A stretch of 64,000 bases of DNA from Proales similis (lineage: Eukaryota; Rotifera; Eurotatoria; Ploima; Proalidae). Positions 11,346 to 21,909 of this stretch are shown here, piece after piece; position 1 is the stretch's first letter; each line of letters begins with the position of its first letter. Location of the stretch: positions 1,922,001 through 1,986,000 of the forward strand of contig JAGVRJ010000006.1 of assembly GCA_019059635.1 (NCBI GenBank). The letters run 5' to 3'. The notes below the pieces were generated by a model. The model made no database searches. It had not been told where the DNA came from and saw only the letters and a program-made list of their open reading frames with translations. Both the position numbers and the translations under genes were made by a program.

Positions 11346-11755
11346 CTTAAACGGGTGCAAACGAGAAGAAACTTTTACAAGTCTATGAAGCGGCTTCGTT
11401 TATTTATTGTTGAAGAGAAAAGACGCAGAGACCGTTTCATGCATTGTATCAAAGGTCTTGGAGTGAAGCTGAATTGTCGAAAATGAATAAATTACTCGGG
11501 TTCACTTCAATCGCTTTGTGTTCGACGCAACAAAATTAGATTCGCGAGAGGAGGCAATGCTGACGGTTGAAATGAAAAAAAAAAAGCATAGAAAAACGGT
11601 TACTTTTGCATTGGAATGAATAATTGAATGAAAAAGGGCTTTGCTTAATTTGCCCGCTCCCGGCAATCGAGATTACGCGAACGAGAACGAAGAGAGTGGG
11701 CGAATTTCTTAAAACATTGAAGAAAACGTCTCTTCGAAATGAATGCAGACCGATC
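11346..11755. other. Intergenic region between ACOT13 and VAMP4
   Basis: About 410 bases with AT-rich stretches and an A-run near 11574-11584. No coding or RNA gene is seen. It should hold the ACOT13 promoter and the VAMP4 3' untranslated region. Confidence 0.5.
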
Positions 11756-12230
11756 CTATTTTGAACTCATTGAATAGCCGATCACTTGAAGGGGAGAAAC
11801 AGAAATGAGCGAGACTCGTGAAGAAGGAAGAGCGAGCTAAACTTACAAATTGTGGCTAGAAATATTCCGACCAAGAACAGGGCCAGATAGAGCCGGGCAC
11901 GACAAGTACGCAGCGCTCTGTTGCGTCGCAGACCTCGTGCACGCTTGTTGAACGCATCACCGTCGACTGCCAGCTGTTCACTCTTGTCGTTCAAGTCCAT
12001 CAATTGAGTTCCTCTTTCGGCCACTTTTTCCACATTTTCCTTCATCTGATCGTAGACGGCGCCAACTTGCTGCTGAAGCTGACTCAGCTTTCCATTGGTG
12101 GAGCTCACTGGCTGCTCGTCGTCTGAAGCGTCCTCGCCCAAAAGAAGAGCCGTCTGCTTTGCAAATGAGAAGAAGCTCGGCCAAAAGAGTGATCGACCGC
12201 TATTACCTGTTCGGGCCTTTGAGACTTCAT
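11756..12230 (-). CDS. VAMP4: R-SNARE, VAMP4-like
   Basis: Vesicle SNARE of trans-Golgi and endosomal traffic. Three exons: 12230-12207, 12154 to about 11846, and 11784-11756, phases agreeing, about 118 residues. The start MKSQRPEQ joins TALLLGEDASDDE, a dileucine followed by an acidic cluster, as in the N-terminal sorting signal of mammalian VAMP4 (LLEDDSDEEE). The SNARE helix runs through VGAVYDQMKENVEKVAERG, with the zero-layer arginine in AERG, then LNDKSEQL and AFNKRARGLRR, closest to VAMP4 among vertebrate VAMPs. A single C-terminal membrane anchor (YLALFLVGIFLATILIGY) ends in MSSK. The last exon adds nine residues that complete the anchor. Confidence 0.88.
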
Positions 12231-12608
12231 TTGTCCTGCTTTGTTCGATTAGATGAGATAAGAACGAATGGCAACAACATAATCGTGTTACGGATTATTC
12301 TTATTCTGGCTTTCAAATTCACAGTGCGGCTGCTGATGCAGCTGCTACACTTTTTTTAGTTTGCTTTTTGTTTATTGTCATTGTTATTATTGCGGTAGAC
12401 ATCAACAACATCGCGAGCGAGTCTCGTTCGATGAGCGTCAATCCAACAAGTAGAGAAAATGATAGAAAAAAGACATAAACATAAACATGTGAAATTTAGA
12501 GAGAAAGAGAGAGAAACATGTCAAGTGCTCTTTACAGAGGTTATGAACAGCACGAACTAGAAGCAGCTGATATTGTAGAGAAGCAGCGGCACCGAGACGC
12601 AGTTCAGG
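12231..12608. other. Intergenic region between VAMP4 and WDR45
   Basis: About 380 bases, T-rich near 12350 and purine-rich (GAGA) near 12500. Nothing gene-like seen. Confidence 0.5.
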
Positions 12609-14014
12609 TTAAAAATCAGAGCCCAAGCTCAAGTCCAGAAAGTTTTCGTACGAGTCGCGCGTGCACGTGCGGCCGTCGTTGGTGAACATGTATTTATAGT
12701 AGGAGCCGTTCACGCAGATGCATATGACCGAGTTGAAATTCTCACCGAACGCGCACACACAGGGCAGCTCACAAGGAATCTGAAACGTGCACATTGAATA
12801 ACGTGCCTCAAATAGATTGCTGCTTTTGAAGCCGAGTGTGGCCAACTTCAGCTGACGATTGAAGTGTTGGTCTTGCAGGTTGAAGATGTGAACGGTGCCT
12901 TTGTTGCTGCTCGCGCACAAATATCCGCCGTCATGGCTGAAGTTGATCCTTTTTTGCAAAAAAAAAAAACAGTTTAAATACGGCCCACGCTTGATCAGCT
13001 CTCTTGTCCACTTACGAGTACAGCAGGGCGGTGTCCATGCCTCGACGCAGTTCGATCAGTTGTTTGACGTCACTTTTCGGATTGATGTCGAATATTCGAA
13101 TCAGTGTGCCCTGCAGTTGGTAGAAAGCATTAGACTTTAAACTCGTTTAGTATGCGAATATTGGGGCTACCTCGACCGACGCAGTCGCCAGCCGGTATGA
13201 GGACGGGTCCATGGCGACGCAGGCGATTTCGTGCTTATGAGCTTGAAATATTCGCGGGCACTTGGAAGCGCTGCCTTCTGGCAAGCTCAGGTCCTTTTTA
13301 GTCAGCCAGGTCAGTCTTGAATAGAAAAGTCAAGCTCTAATTGACTTACTGCGCACTGGATGAAACCGGACTTGACTGCTGGGAAGCACATGAGCTGGGC
13401 GCTCTCGTCTACGTTTGAGACTTCGCATATTCCTCTCGGATTGTCACAGGTTGTGTACGTAAACTTCTTCTGGCATTTGTTCGGAAACGAGAAGACGTGA
13501 ATTTTGTTGTGCAGAATGACGATCAGCTTCTGATTGGCCATCTTCACTCCGAACACTTTTGACTTGAACGTGAACTCGAGCACAAACTCCTTGCTGTCGT
13601 CATCCCAAATGAGAACTTTGAGCGCCAAAATTAAGAACAGAACGAGTCCGAGACGAGATCCGGCCTACCACTGTTGGGCGCGATAATCGGATAGGGGCCG
13701 CCAGAGACGATTGCGATCAAGTTGGATCGATCGAGCATCTCGGCAATCGCCACACTTCCCACTTTGTCTGTGTCTTTGTCTATTCATCGGTTCGAATAAG
13801 TCGCTTAGGCGGCGTGTCGCTCATCGCTTACTTAAATAGAGCTTTTCGACAAGCGGCTCCGTGTTGAACACCCTGATTCCATCGTTCATGCCACAAATGA
13901 AGCAACCTGCACGATCGGCAATTGAGATGAGAGGGTTCCAGGCTCGAGCTTGCTATCTTGCTTACCAAAAGTCTGGTTGAACCTGAGGCTCAATACTTCG
14001 CTCGAGGTGGACAT
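12609..14014 (-). CDS. WDR45: WD-repeat PROPPIN, WIPI4
   Basis: Autophagy beta-propeller that binds PI3P and ATG2 at the growing phagophore. The first exon (14014 to about 13966) begins MSTSSEVLSLRFNQTFG. Later exons give VLIWDDDSKEFVLEFTFKSK, IHVFSFPNKC and DNPRGICEV, matching WIPI4 (VLIWDD, LVLEFTF, DNPKGLC) better than WIPI3. The phosphoinositide-binding FRRG-type motif appears as ELRRGMDT (13039-13050). The last exon has GYLCASSNKGTVHIF, VCAFGENFNSVICICVNGSYYKYMF and a short tail ending GSDF. Five to seven exons with introns of about 50-70 bases. Confidence 0.93.
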
Positions 14015-15438
14015 GTCGTGTCAAAAGAGGATCATTAAAATTCGCTGTCTGTTTCACACTTGACTGGGCAGCTTCAGAACAAGACTAGACGAAACACTTG
14101 GCTTGCTTGTTTCACTGTCTCGGTTCTCCCAAATTTCTAATCGCAATTTCACAGTGAAAACACACACGCAGACATGAGACGTTAAAACGTTCTTGACGGG
14201 TAATGTGAAACAATAGCGCAATGGTGAAAAGCGAGACGACATTTGCGTTGGTTCTTTGCGACGACGTAAATTCTCAACATCGCAAATTTCAAACAACAAT
14301 TGTCTTATTCACAAGCAGCAGCAGTAGCTCGCCTATTTTACACTCGCTCTACTCGCATCTATGAATGTATGCGTATTCGCCACTCGCACTTCGAACGAGA
14401 GGAATAATGGAATTCATAATGCAAGCGAATTTCGTTTGTTTGGAGCATCCCTCATAATTCTGGCCAACTCCAGACAGACCCTGTTTGTCTTATGGCAAGC
14501 CGTTGAAGGCCAAAATTTGCCGACCTAAACGCACCCAAAGTCAATATTCCTTAAATTCAAATCTCGCCAATTCTGGCAGAGTGTGTCATTTGTCAGACAC
14601 ATTTTTCTTCTTCAAATGGCCCAATTTAGCAGAAATTCGATTTTGAAAACAAAAATTTATTTCGCCCAAAAATTTTAATTGAGGCGGAAAAAATGCCAAA
14701 ATAGTATTAGTTCTGATTGAGCAAGTTGAGAAAGAGACGGTAATGGACCGGTCTAAATGCGGGGTCATAATATGATGAGCTAAAAAATAAACGGCATTCT
14801 ACGATGCCGTTTAATTAGGACATGAAAGCGCAGGAACGCGTGCAATTAGCCTGTAGTCTGTTTCAAGAGCACAACGATCTCCTAGCAGAATAAGAAGGGC
14901 CTGGCACTAATTGCGAGCGCGCGGCAATACTCTCATTTATTTGCCTCTGTTGCCGCTCTTGTGATGAGCAAATACACTGCTTGCTGATGAAAACGAGGAA
15001 ATAGGCGAGGCGAAGTTTTCTCATTAAAGGTTATTTACTCAATGGCGGCATAATCCAGTGCCGCATGCAACGACGAGCCAACGAGCAAGCCAGCGACGAG
15101 CGGCTATTAAGCCCGCAACTCGACAGAGCAAGTATTTAATCTTCTGATTGAATAACTTATCATATCAAACATCATAATTCAATTCCTAGTTGGCATTTCC
15201 TCGGCCCATATCATATGCCACCAGGGTGCCGCAAGTTCAAAACTCATTATTCGCTCGCCAAACGCTTATTGATTCTGATTCGCTTCAATATGAGCGAACT
15301 CTATTCTTTTTTCTTCCTCTTTTATCGGGCAGGCAGAAATAGACGCCTATTTTGTGTTTGCTGCTCGCTGTATTGAGTCGATTTTCACAGTTTAGAACGA
15401 CTCACACTCATGCATTGTCTTAACGCGCTGATAGTCGG
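14015..15438. other. Intergenic region upstream of the nicotinic receptor gene
   Basis: About 1.4 kb between divergent WDR45 and the receptor gene. No gene is seen. It contains several ATTA/TAAT-rich stretches (near 14810 and 15140-15180) that could bind homeodomain factors, but none is diagnostic. Confidence 0.5.
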
Positions 15439-17566
15439 ATGAGAACGCCACGGCACGGAACAAGCTGGCGGTTCGCTTTGGCGCTCGCCTTTCTGGCCAG
15501 TTCTAGTCAGGCATTCAAAGCCATTCTACCCTACTCGCCGGTGGCGGAGAAAAAGCATTACAATGTGACACCGGCCACTGAGGACGACCTACTCGGCTAT
15601 CTGCTCAAGGACTACAACCCTTTCATGCTGCCTGTGCGCTATTCGAACGAAAGCTTCAAGCTCTACTTCGGCATGGCCATGTCTCAGCTTGTCAACATTG
15701 TAACTATATTTGGCTTCTTTTTCTGGCTTCTCAATAAAACTCTTCACACCTGCTGACTTGCTTAGTACGATAAGGAGCAAGTGATGAAGACAAACGTCTG
15801 GCTGCACATGCTCTGGAATGACTTTCAGCTCAAGTGGAGCGACATACCAGAGTACAGTCACATTCATGCGATCAGAATACCCTGCAGCAGTGTCTGGACG
15901 CCGGACATAATCCTCTTCAACAAGTGAGCTTGCTCTCTCTCTCTCTATTCGTTTCTGAATGCGCCCGATTAATCTGAGAATGAAAATTCAGCGCACACGG
16001 CAAGTACGATGTGAGCTATCAGAGCCAAGTAGTCTTGTACGCGCAGGGAACGGTTCTGTGGATCCCACCGGCCATTTACAAGAGCTCGTGCAAGATCGAC
16101 GTTCGATATTTTCCGTTCGGTAGGGTGATTTTTCAAATTCAACTTTCGATCAGACGACTCAATTGGCACTCAAGATATTCAGGTGTGCGAGATGATATTC
16201 GGCTCATGGGTCTATTCGTCCAAAGAGCTGACCATGGACTATTTTGAAAACATGCGCTACATTGATCTGAACGACTATGTGCCGTCGGGCGCCTGGGACT
16301 TGATCGAAGTGCCGGCCTCAATCGAATCGTTCATTGACAGCAACACGAACAAGACCAAAGTGCAAATGGTCTACAGAATAAAAATGAAACGCAAGAGCTT
16401 ATTCTACGTGGTCAATCTCATCATACCGACAATGCTCATCAGCTTCTTGTCTGTTGGCGTGTTCTACCTGCCCACTGACGACGGCGAGAAGATTACCGTG
16501 TCAATAAGTATCTTGTTCGCAATCGGTAAGCTGCTTACTGCTCGCGCTCGCTTTAATTAACTCACTCGCTCTCTCAAGTGGTCTTCTTCTTGCTCATCGC
16601 CAAGATCATACCGCCGACGAGCGTGGTAGTGCCGCTCATTTCTAAATACCTCTTGTTCACGTTCATCATGAACCTTCTCAGTATAATGAACACTTGTATA
16701 GTCATAAATCTCTACTATACGCGTTTAAGCCTCGAACAGACGCATCCGCTACTCAACTATTTGTTTATGAAAATACTGCCCCGAGTATTGTTTGTCAGAA
16801 GGCAGAAGCCGAAGCCGGTTTTGTTGAATTTGCCCAAAATATCCTTTTCTACGCTTTCACTCAACCGCAGCTCGTCGAGGATCGACAAGAGCTCTGACAA
16901 TGTCAAAAAGTACCTCGACACTCAGGCCGAGTCTCCGATTCTGTTCCGCAAAGCAAACCGCGGCTCATCGACAGTCGACCAAGAGGCCTATTTGAACGAG
17001 GAGCTTCTACTCACCAATCGGTCCTATCAAGATCTCGGCTTGGCAAATCAGCAACGAGCTTCAATACTCAGACTGCGACCGTCCGATCGTCCAAGTCAGC
17101 TCGAGTAAGCCGCTTTCTCTGCTCTCTGGTGGTTAGTTGCAGTCTGAAACTTCCTCTTTTAAAAGTAGAACGCAGACGAGTGACATCGATTACGGCCATC
17201 TTGGCAACTCGAACAGCGTGAACGAGAAGAGGCCGCTCACGTTTGACAAGTTCAAGCCGTCGGATAGAATCAAGCATGTGAGCGAGTCGATTGATTTCAT
17301 TGTGGAGATCATGAAGCGCAAAGCAGATCTCAACGAGGTAATCATTTCGTTTGAATCAATCGATTCGACCAAAGCTCATCTTCGCCTAGATGAAAGAAGA
17401 GTGGAAGTTCATCGCAGCTGTGTTTGATCGGTTGATGTTGATCACGTTCTTGCTAGTCACCGTATTGGGCACATATTTGACGCTGTTCGACGCGCCTTAC
17501 ATGTTCATGAACGTGGACCAAGACACCCTTATCCGGCTCAACTCCAACAAGCTTCTCAAACCATGA
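15439..17566 (+). CDS. Nicotinic acetylcholine receptor, non-alpha subunit
   Basis: Subunit of a pentameric cation channel. A signal peptide (about residues 1-25, ending SSQA) precedes LLGYLLKDYNPFMLPVR and LYFGMAMSQLVNI. Loop blocks TNVWLHMLWNDFQLKW and VWTPDIILFNNA follow. The Cys-loop, reconstructed across an intron, is CKIDVRYFPFDIQVC with exactly 13 residues between the cysteines. Loop C (SIESFIDSNTNKTKVQ) lacks the vicinal CC of alpha subunits. M1 is FYVVNLIIPTMLISFL. M2 begins GEKITVSISILF, with intermediate-ring Glu. M3 is SKYLLFTFIMNLLSIM. A long cytoplasmic loop precedes M4 (LMLITFLLVTVLGTYL). Position 9' of M2 is Phe rather than the usual Leu. The stop is TGA 17564-17566 with AATAAA near 17629. 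Best fit is the UNC-29/beta-like group. Confidence 0.93.
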
Positions 17567-19180
17567 GACACGCTAATCCTGTCTACTATAGTCAAACATT
17601 AGCCCACGCACTCTAGCGCAGCCAAGAGAATAAAAAGGGTTCTGAACTGAGAAAATAATTTTTGCCCGCAAAATCAATGATCCAATACCGAACCGCTCCC
17701 ATTAGAGCAAACAGATGAAGAGAACCAACACAGGAAGGAAGGGAGGGGTACATCAACACGCTCAGGGACTAGTCGCTAAGCCTTGTTAAAACATTGGCGC
17801 CGACTAACTGGAGACAAAAGGGAGATAAGAAAACGTGCTAGATTGCTTTGTGCTTTCTTCAAGGTGACAAGATCGGAAATAAAAAGCGGAAGTCGACAGT
17901 CAGGCCTTGTCACAGTCATTTGCATCCTCCCTCTCTCCCTCTGGATAAATATAATAATTTGGACTCCATTTCAGGCCAGTTCGAGCTCTATGAGGCTAAT
18001 TGGCATTTAGAGATCACTCGTTTGCTTCGTGTGCGCCCTTTTGCTGGCCCGGAGTTAAACAACAACATTGTAAATTGGGCTCCAGACAACGTTTTTTTTT
18101 TCTGCCTTTTTTCGCTGCTTTATTGGGCCCTGGAAGCTGGCTTCTTTGTATGAAATTAGCTCAATTCATTTGTTTGCCTAGTCGAGAGCATTTATTGCTA
18201 TTCGATTGCATCAGAGAGATACTCTAGATTCTTGATTTAACACAAACGGCGGCAGCGGCGGTCGAAGAATAGAGCGAGCAAGTCGAGCGATCAAGACAGT
18301 TCAAGTTGCATTTAGTGCTTAAATTTTTGAACGCAAGTTGCGCGTTGTTAAGAAACTTTTCGAACTCGAAGATTCAAGTCTGAGCGAGTTGGCAGTTTAG
18401 AGAGAGAGAGAGAGAAAGGAGCGGGCCGAGCGAAAGGAAGAATGAAGGCATAGAGCGAGTGCAATCGGGCACCGATTCACTCGATTTAAGGCGAAGAGGG
18501 TGCTCGTAGATTTCCAATACAAATATCTGTTCATTATGTTAGAGCCATGATCCAACGGCAGCATATCATTAGGAAATATTTGCATGTATGCTTGCTTCAA
18601 CGCTCGTTCAGAGAGTGTGATCGTCAGTTTTCTGTCTATCAGCTACGCAATAAGTTCGATCGAAGTTAGAACTTCACCGGAACTAATCTGTTTGTCGAGC
18701 GAGCGCTTCTTAATTTGCTCTCGTTCTTGGCGCGTATCAAGCGCCATGCACCGCTTAGAGTCGCTTGGCAGCTCTGAGGTCGCGCATGACTGGACATGTT
18801 CGTTCCTCAGCTGATCTACATACTCGTCAGTGGGAGTGGAGCCAGCGACAGAGAGAAATGTTTACTACGTGGCTATTTGCGTATTTGCTTTTTTTAAACT
18901 ACCTGCGCGCTAGAAACAGGAAAAGAGCGAGCGAGAGAGAGGGAGATTGATTGAAGCTGACACAGTGTCATGGACAAGTTAATAAATATTTGACCTCGGT
19001 GTCTTTGCCGAGGTCTTTTTATCGAAGCAGCCAGTCTCTCTGTGTGTTCTCGTGGGAACCAGGCGACGCAATACATTTTGCCTGTTTTCTCTTCCTCTCC
19101 TCATGCATTTAATCAATTTGATGATCATTTCAGACACTTGAGAAATTTTCTATCCAATTTACATTCCAGGACACGAGACA
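17567..19180. other. Intergenic region between nicotinic receptor and PGM3 genes
   Basis: About 1.6 kb without a convincing coding region. It includes a GA-repeat run (18402-18415), an AATAAA (18981), and immediately after it a GC-rich hairpin with a T-run (18992-19020), listed separately. Confidence 0.5.
18992..19020 (+). other. GC-rich stem-loop followed by a T-run
   Basis: GACCTCGG and CCGAGGTC form a perfect 8-base stem (18992-18999 with 19008-19015), extendable by two wobble pairs to a four-base TCTT loop, and followed directly by five Ts. The shape resembles an intrinsic terminator or a small RNA 3' end, but no RNA gene is recognised around it and a stem of this length is not rare by chance. 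Confidence 0.3.
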
Positions 19181-21407
19181 ATGTCACTTAAAACAATCAT
19201 CGAAGGAGGCTCATTCGAACAAGCCTATGCCAAGCCGAGTGAATTTCATGACAAGAAGATTATTTATGGCACTGCCGGCTTTCGGGCCAAGTAATCATCA
19301 ACATTCCCTCGCACACAATCGACTGTCCTTGAGACTGATCAATTCCTCTGTTTGTTATTTAAAGGGCCGACACACTCGACTGGATCATGTACAGAATGGG
19401 CCTGCTCGCCTGTCTTCGTTCAGTCAGCGAACAGTCAAAGTTCATCGGCTGCATGATAACTGCCTCGCACAACCCGGTGCAAGACAATGGCTGCAAGCTT
19501 GTCAATCCTAACGGCGACATGCTCGAAATGGAATGGGAAGTCCATGCCACCAAGCTTGTCAATTCAAAGTAACCGCTCTCAGGTCGAATGCACTTGCCAA
19601 ACAATTTCATTCTTCAACAATCCAAAGTGATCTCAAGTCCACTCTGATTGAGCTGTGCGAAAACGAGTTGAAAAGCGTTATTGAAAATGTGAGCAGTTCA
19701 AGCAAGGCCAACATAGTGGTTGGCTACGACACCCGTCCGAGTTCTCAGGCGTTGTGTGCAGCATTTGCACGCGGTGTCTCCGATCTCAATGGAATATTGG
19801 TCGACTACGGGCTGTTGACCACTCCTCAGCTGCACTTCATGGTCCGCTGCCTAAACTCAAATGGCGCCTATGGACAGCCAAATGAGGAAGGCTACTTTGA
19901 CAAATTGTACAAGGCGTTTTTCAACGTCTGGGAGACGGTAGGCCGCAATCAGGAGGCAGTTCTCGGTCGACGTGAACTTTAAAAATCCATTGCCAAGTAG
20001 ATTGAATCGAACGCGCAGTCAAAGTACGATCAAGATCTGTATTTGGACGGAGCAAACGGAGTGGGCGCGTTGAAAATGCAGACCTTGTCTCGACTCTTTT
20101 CGTCATGCAATGCTCAAGAGGGCGAATGCTCCAGCCCCTTCAATCTCAATATTCAACTTTTCAACGGGGGCAAAGATGAGCAGGACGTGCTCAACGAGTC
20201 GGTCGGTGTTTTGATTCAAACGCATGATAGACGTCGAAGCATTTTCTCTTCTTTTCATTATAAAGTGCGGCGCTGATCATGTGAAAGTGTTGCAAAAAGC
20301 GCCCAAGAACATGCCACGTTTCGATGCAGGGCCGCGGCAGATAAGAAAATTCTGTTCGTTCGACGGCGACGCAGATCGTATCGTTTATTACTTTATTGAC
20401 CTTGAGGATAGATTTCACCTTCTAGACGGCGATAAAATTTCAACACTGGTAAGAGAATCAAATTGAAGATAAATAGCGCCAGCGTGTCTATTCTACTTTG
20501 CATTCGTTCAAGGTGGCATCTTTCCTTCGAGAGTTGCTCCAGCTGTCTCAAATTGATCAGAGCCTTCGGCTCGGAATCGTTCAAACAGCCTACGCCAACG
20601 GAAGTTCGACCGATTTCATTCAAAATCGAATGGTAAATGCCGCTGCGTAAGCTCGTTTGTCCTCCATAATTGCATCATAGCGTTTGTAAAGAGAGTCGAG
20701 GTGAGCTGTGTGCCGACCGGCGTCAAATATCTGCACCACGAAGCGCTCAAGTACGACATTGGCGTTTACTTTGAAGCGAACGGACACGGCACTGTGAGTT
20801 TTACTTTGGTCACAAAAGTCCCAACATACAAGTGACGATCCACTCATTCGGCTTTCAGGTGTTGTTCAGCAAAAGAGCCGAAGAACTGATCGAGAATGAG
20901 TACAGCAGCAAGATAAGCTCTGGCTCAGTGGATGAACATGAATGCAGAGCCAAGATAAAAGGAAGCCAAGCTCTGACTGCTCTCTATCGCCTGAAGCACT
21001 TAAAGGACTGCATCAACCAGACGGTGGGCGACGCCATCAGCGACTTGCTCGTTGTCGAGCTCATACTGGCCGTGCGCGGCATGAGCGTGGTAGACTGGAA
21101 TCTGCAGTACACTGATCTGCCGAGTCGTCAGCTAAAAGTAAAAATCGCCGATCGCACCCTCATAAGGACAACGGACGCGGAGAGAAAAGTGGCTGAGCCC
21201 GCTCAGCTCCAGGCCAAGATTGACGAGCTGGTCAGAATGAGCAACAACAATTCAATGTGCCGCTCGTTCGTGCGGCCCTCTGGCACCGAGGACGTTGTTC
21301 GAGTGTACGCGGAAGCAGACACCCAAGAAAACGCCGACCTGCTGGCCGTGCAAGTGTCGCAAGCTGTTTTCGACCTCGCCGGCGGTGTGGGTGAACGCCC
21401 CAACTAA
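19181..21407 (+). CDS. PGM3: Phosphoacetylglucosamine mutase
   Basis: Converts GlcNAc-6-phosphate to GlcNAc-1-phosphate in the UDP-GlcNAc pathway, in the cytosol. About eight exons with short introns. The ATG at 19181 opens [10 protein letters not shown], and YGTAGFRAK joins [12 protein letters not shown]. The catalytic phosphoserine loop is ITASHNP. The metal-binding loop is [12 protein letters not shown]. The sugar loop is YFEANGHGT. The phosphate-binding C-terminal motif is [18 protein letters not shown]. All four signature motifs of the AGM1 family are present in order. The stop is TAA at 21405-21407. The conserved [11 protein letters not shown] block also matches. Confidence 0.96.
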
Positions 21408-21909
21408 TGATCTCAGCATAATTAATTGGACCATCATTATTTAATTCGCGAAAAATGCCTCACGCAACCAGAAAAAGAAACGCTTTTTAACGGCGAGCTG
21501 GTAAACACAGCCTGTCGTCGTTCTGATTACATAACTCTTTACTTCAAAGCATCTGAATTATAATTTTAGCCTTGACATCGCTCCATTCTGTGCCTTTTGA
21601 ATAGCATTGCGCTCCAGAATTTTGATGCAAAAAATTTCTCTCACTTCTCATTAAAACACATGTACGCTCACTGACATAGAGAGACGTACAGACACACACA
21701 AACACTCTCTTCTGGTTGTTTGATTCAAATTACAGCGCATATCTCCAAAGAGCGCGCATGATACGGGCGTGAATTCCCGGCATCCCGAAATTATGCTTCA
21801 ATCTTAATTCGTCTAGCACCAACACTTGGCCCTGGTTGCGCTCTAAAATCGATTGAAAATTGCTCCTAGAACAACTTTGCAACTTGAACGACATACGAAC
21901 GCGCAAATT
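21408..21909. other. Intergenic region upstream of AMP deaminase
   Basis: About 500 bases; it includes a CACA-rich run near 21690. No gene seen. It is likely to contain the PGM3 3' end and the AMP deaminase promoter. Confidence 0.5.

Noticed and set aside
18397-18814. Overlapping short open frames around 18.4-18.8 kb
   Set aside because: They are serine/leucine-rich readings of GA repeats and AT-rich DNA on both strands, without motifs.
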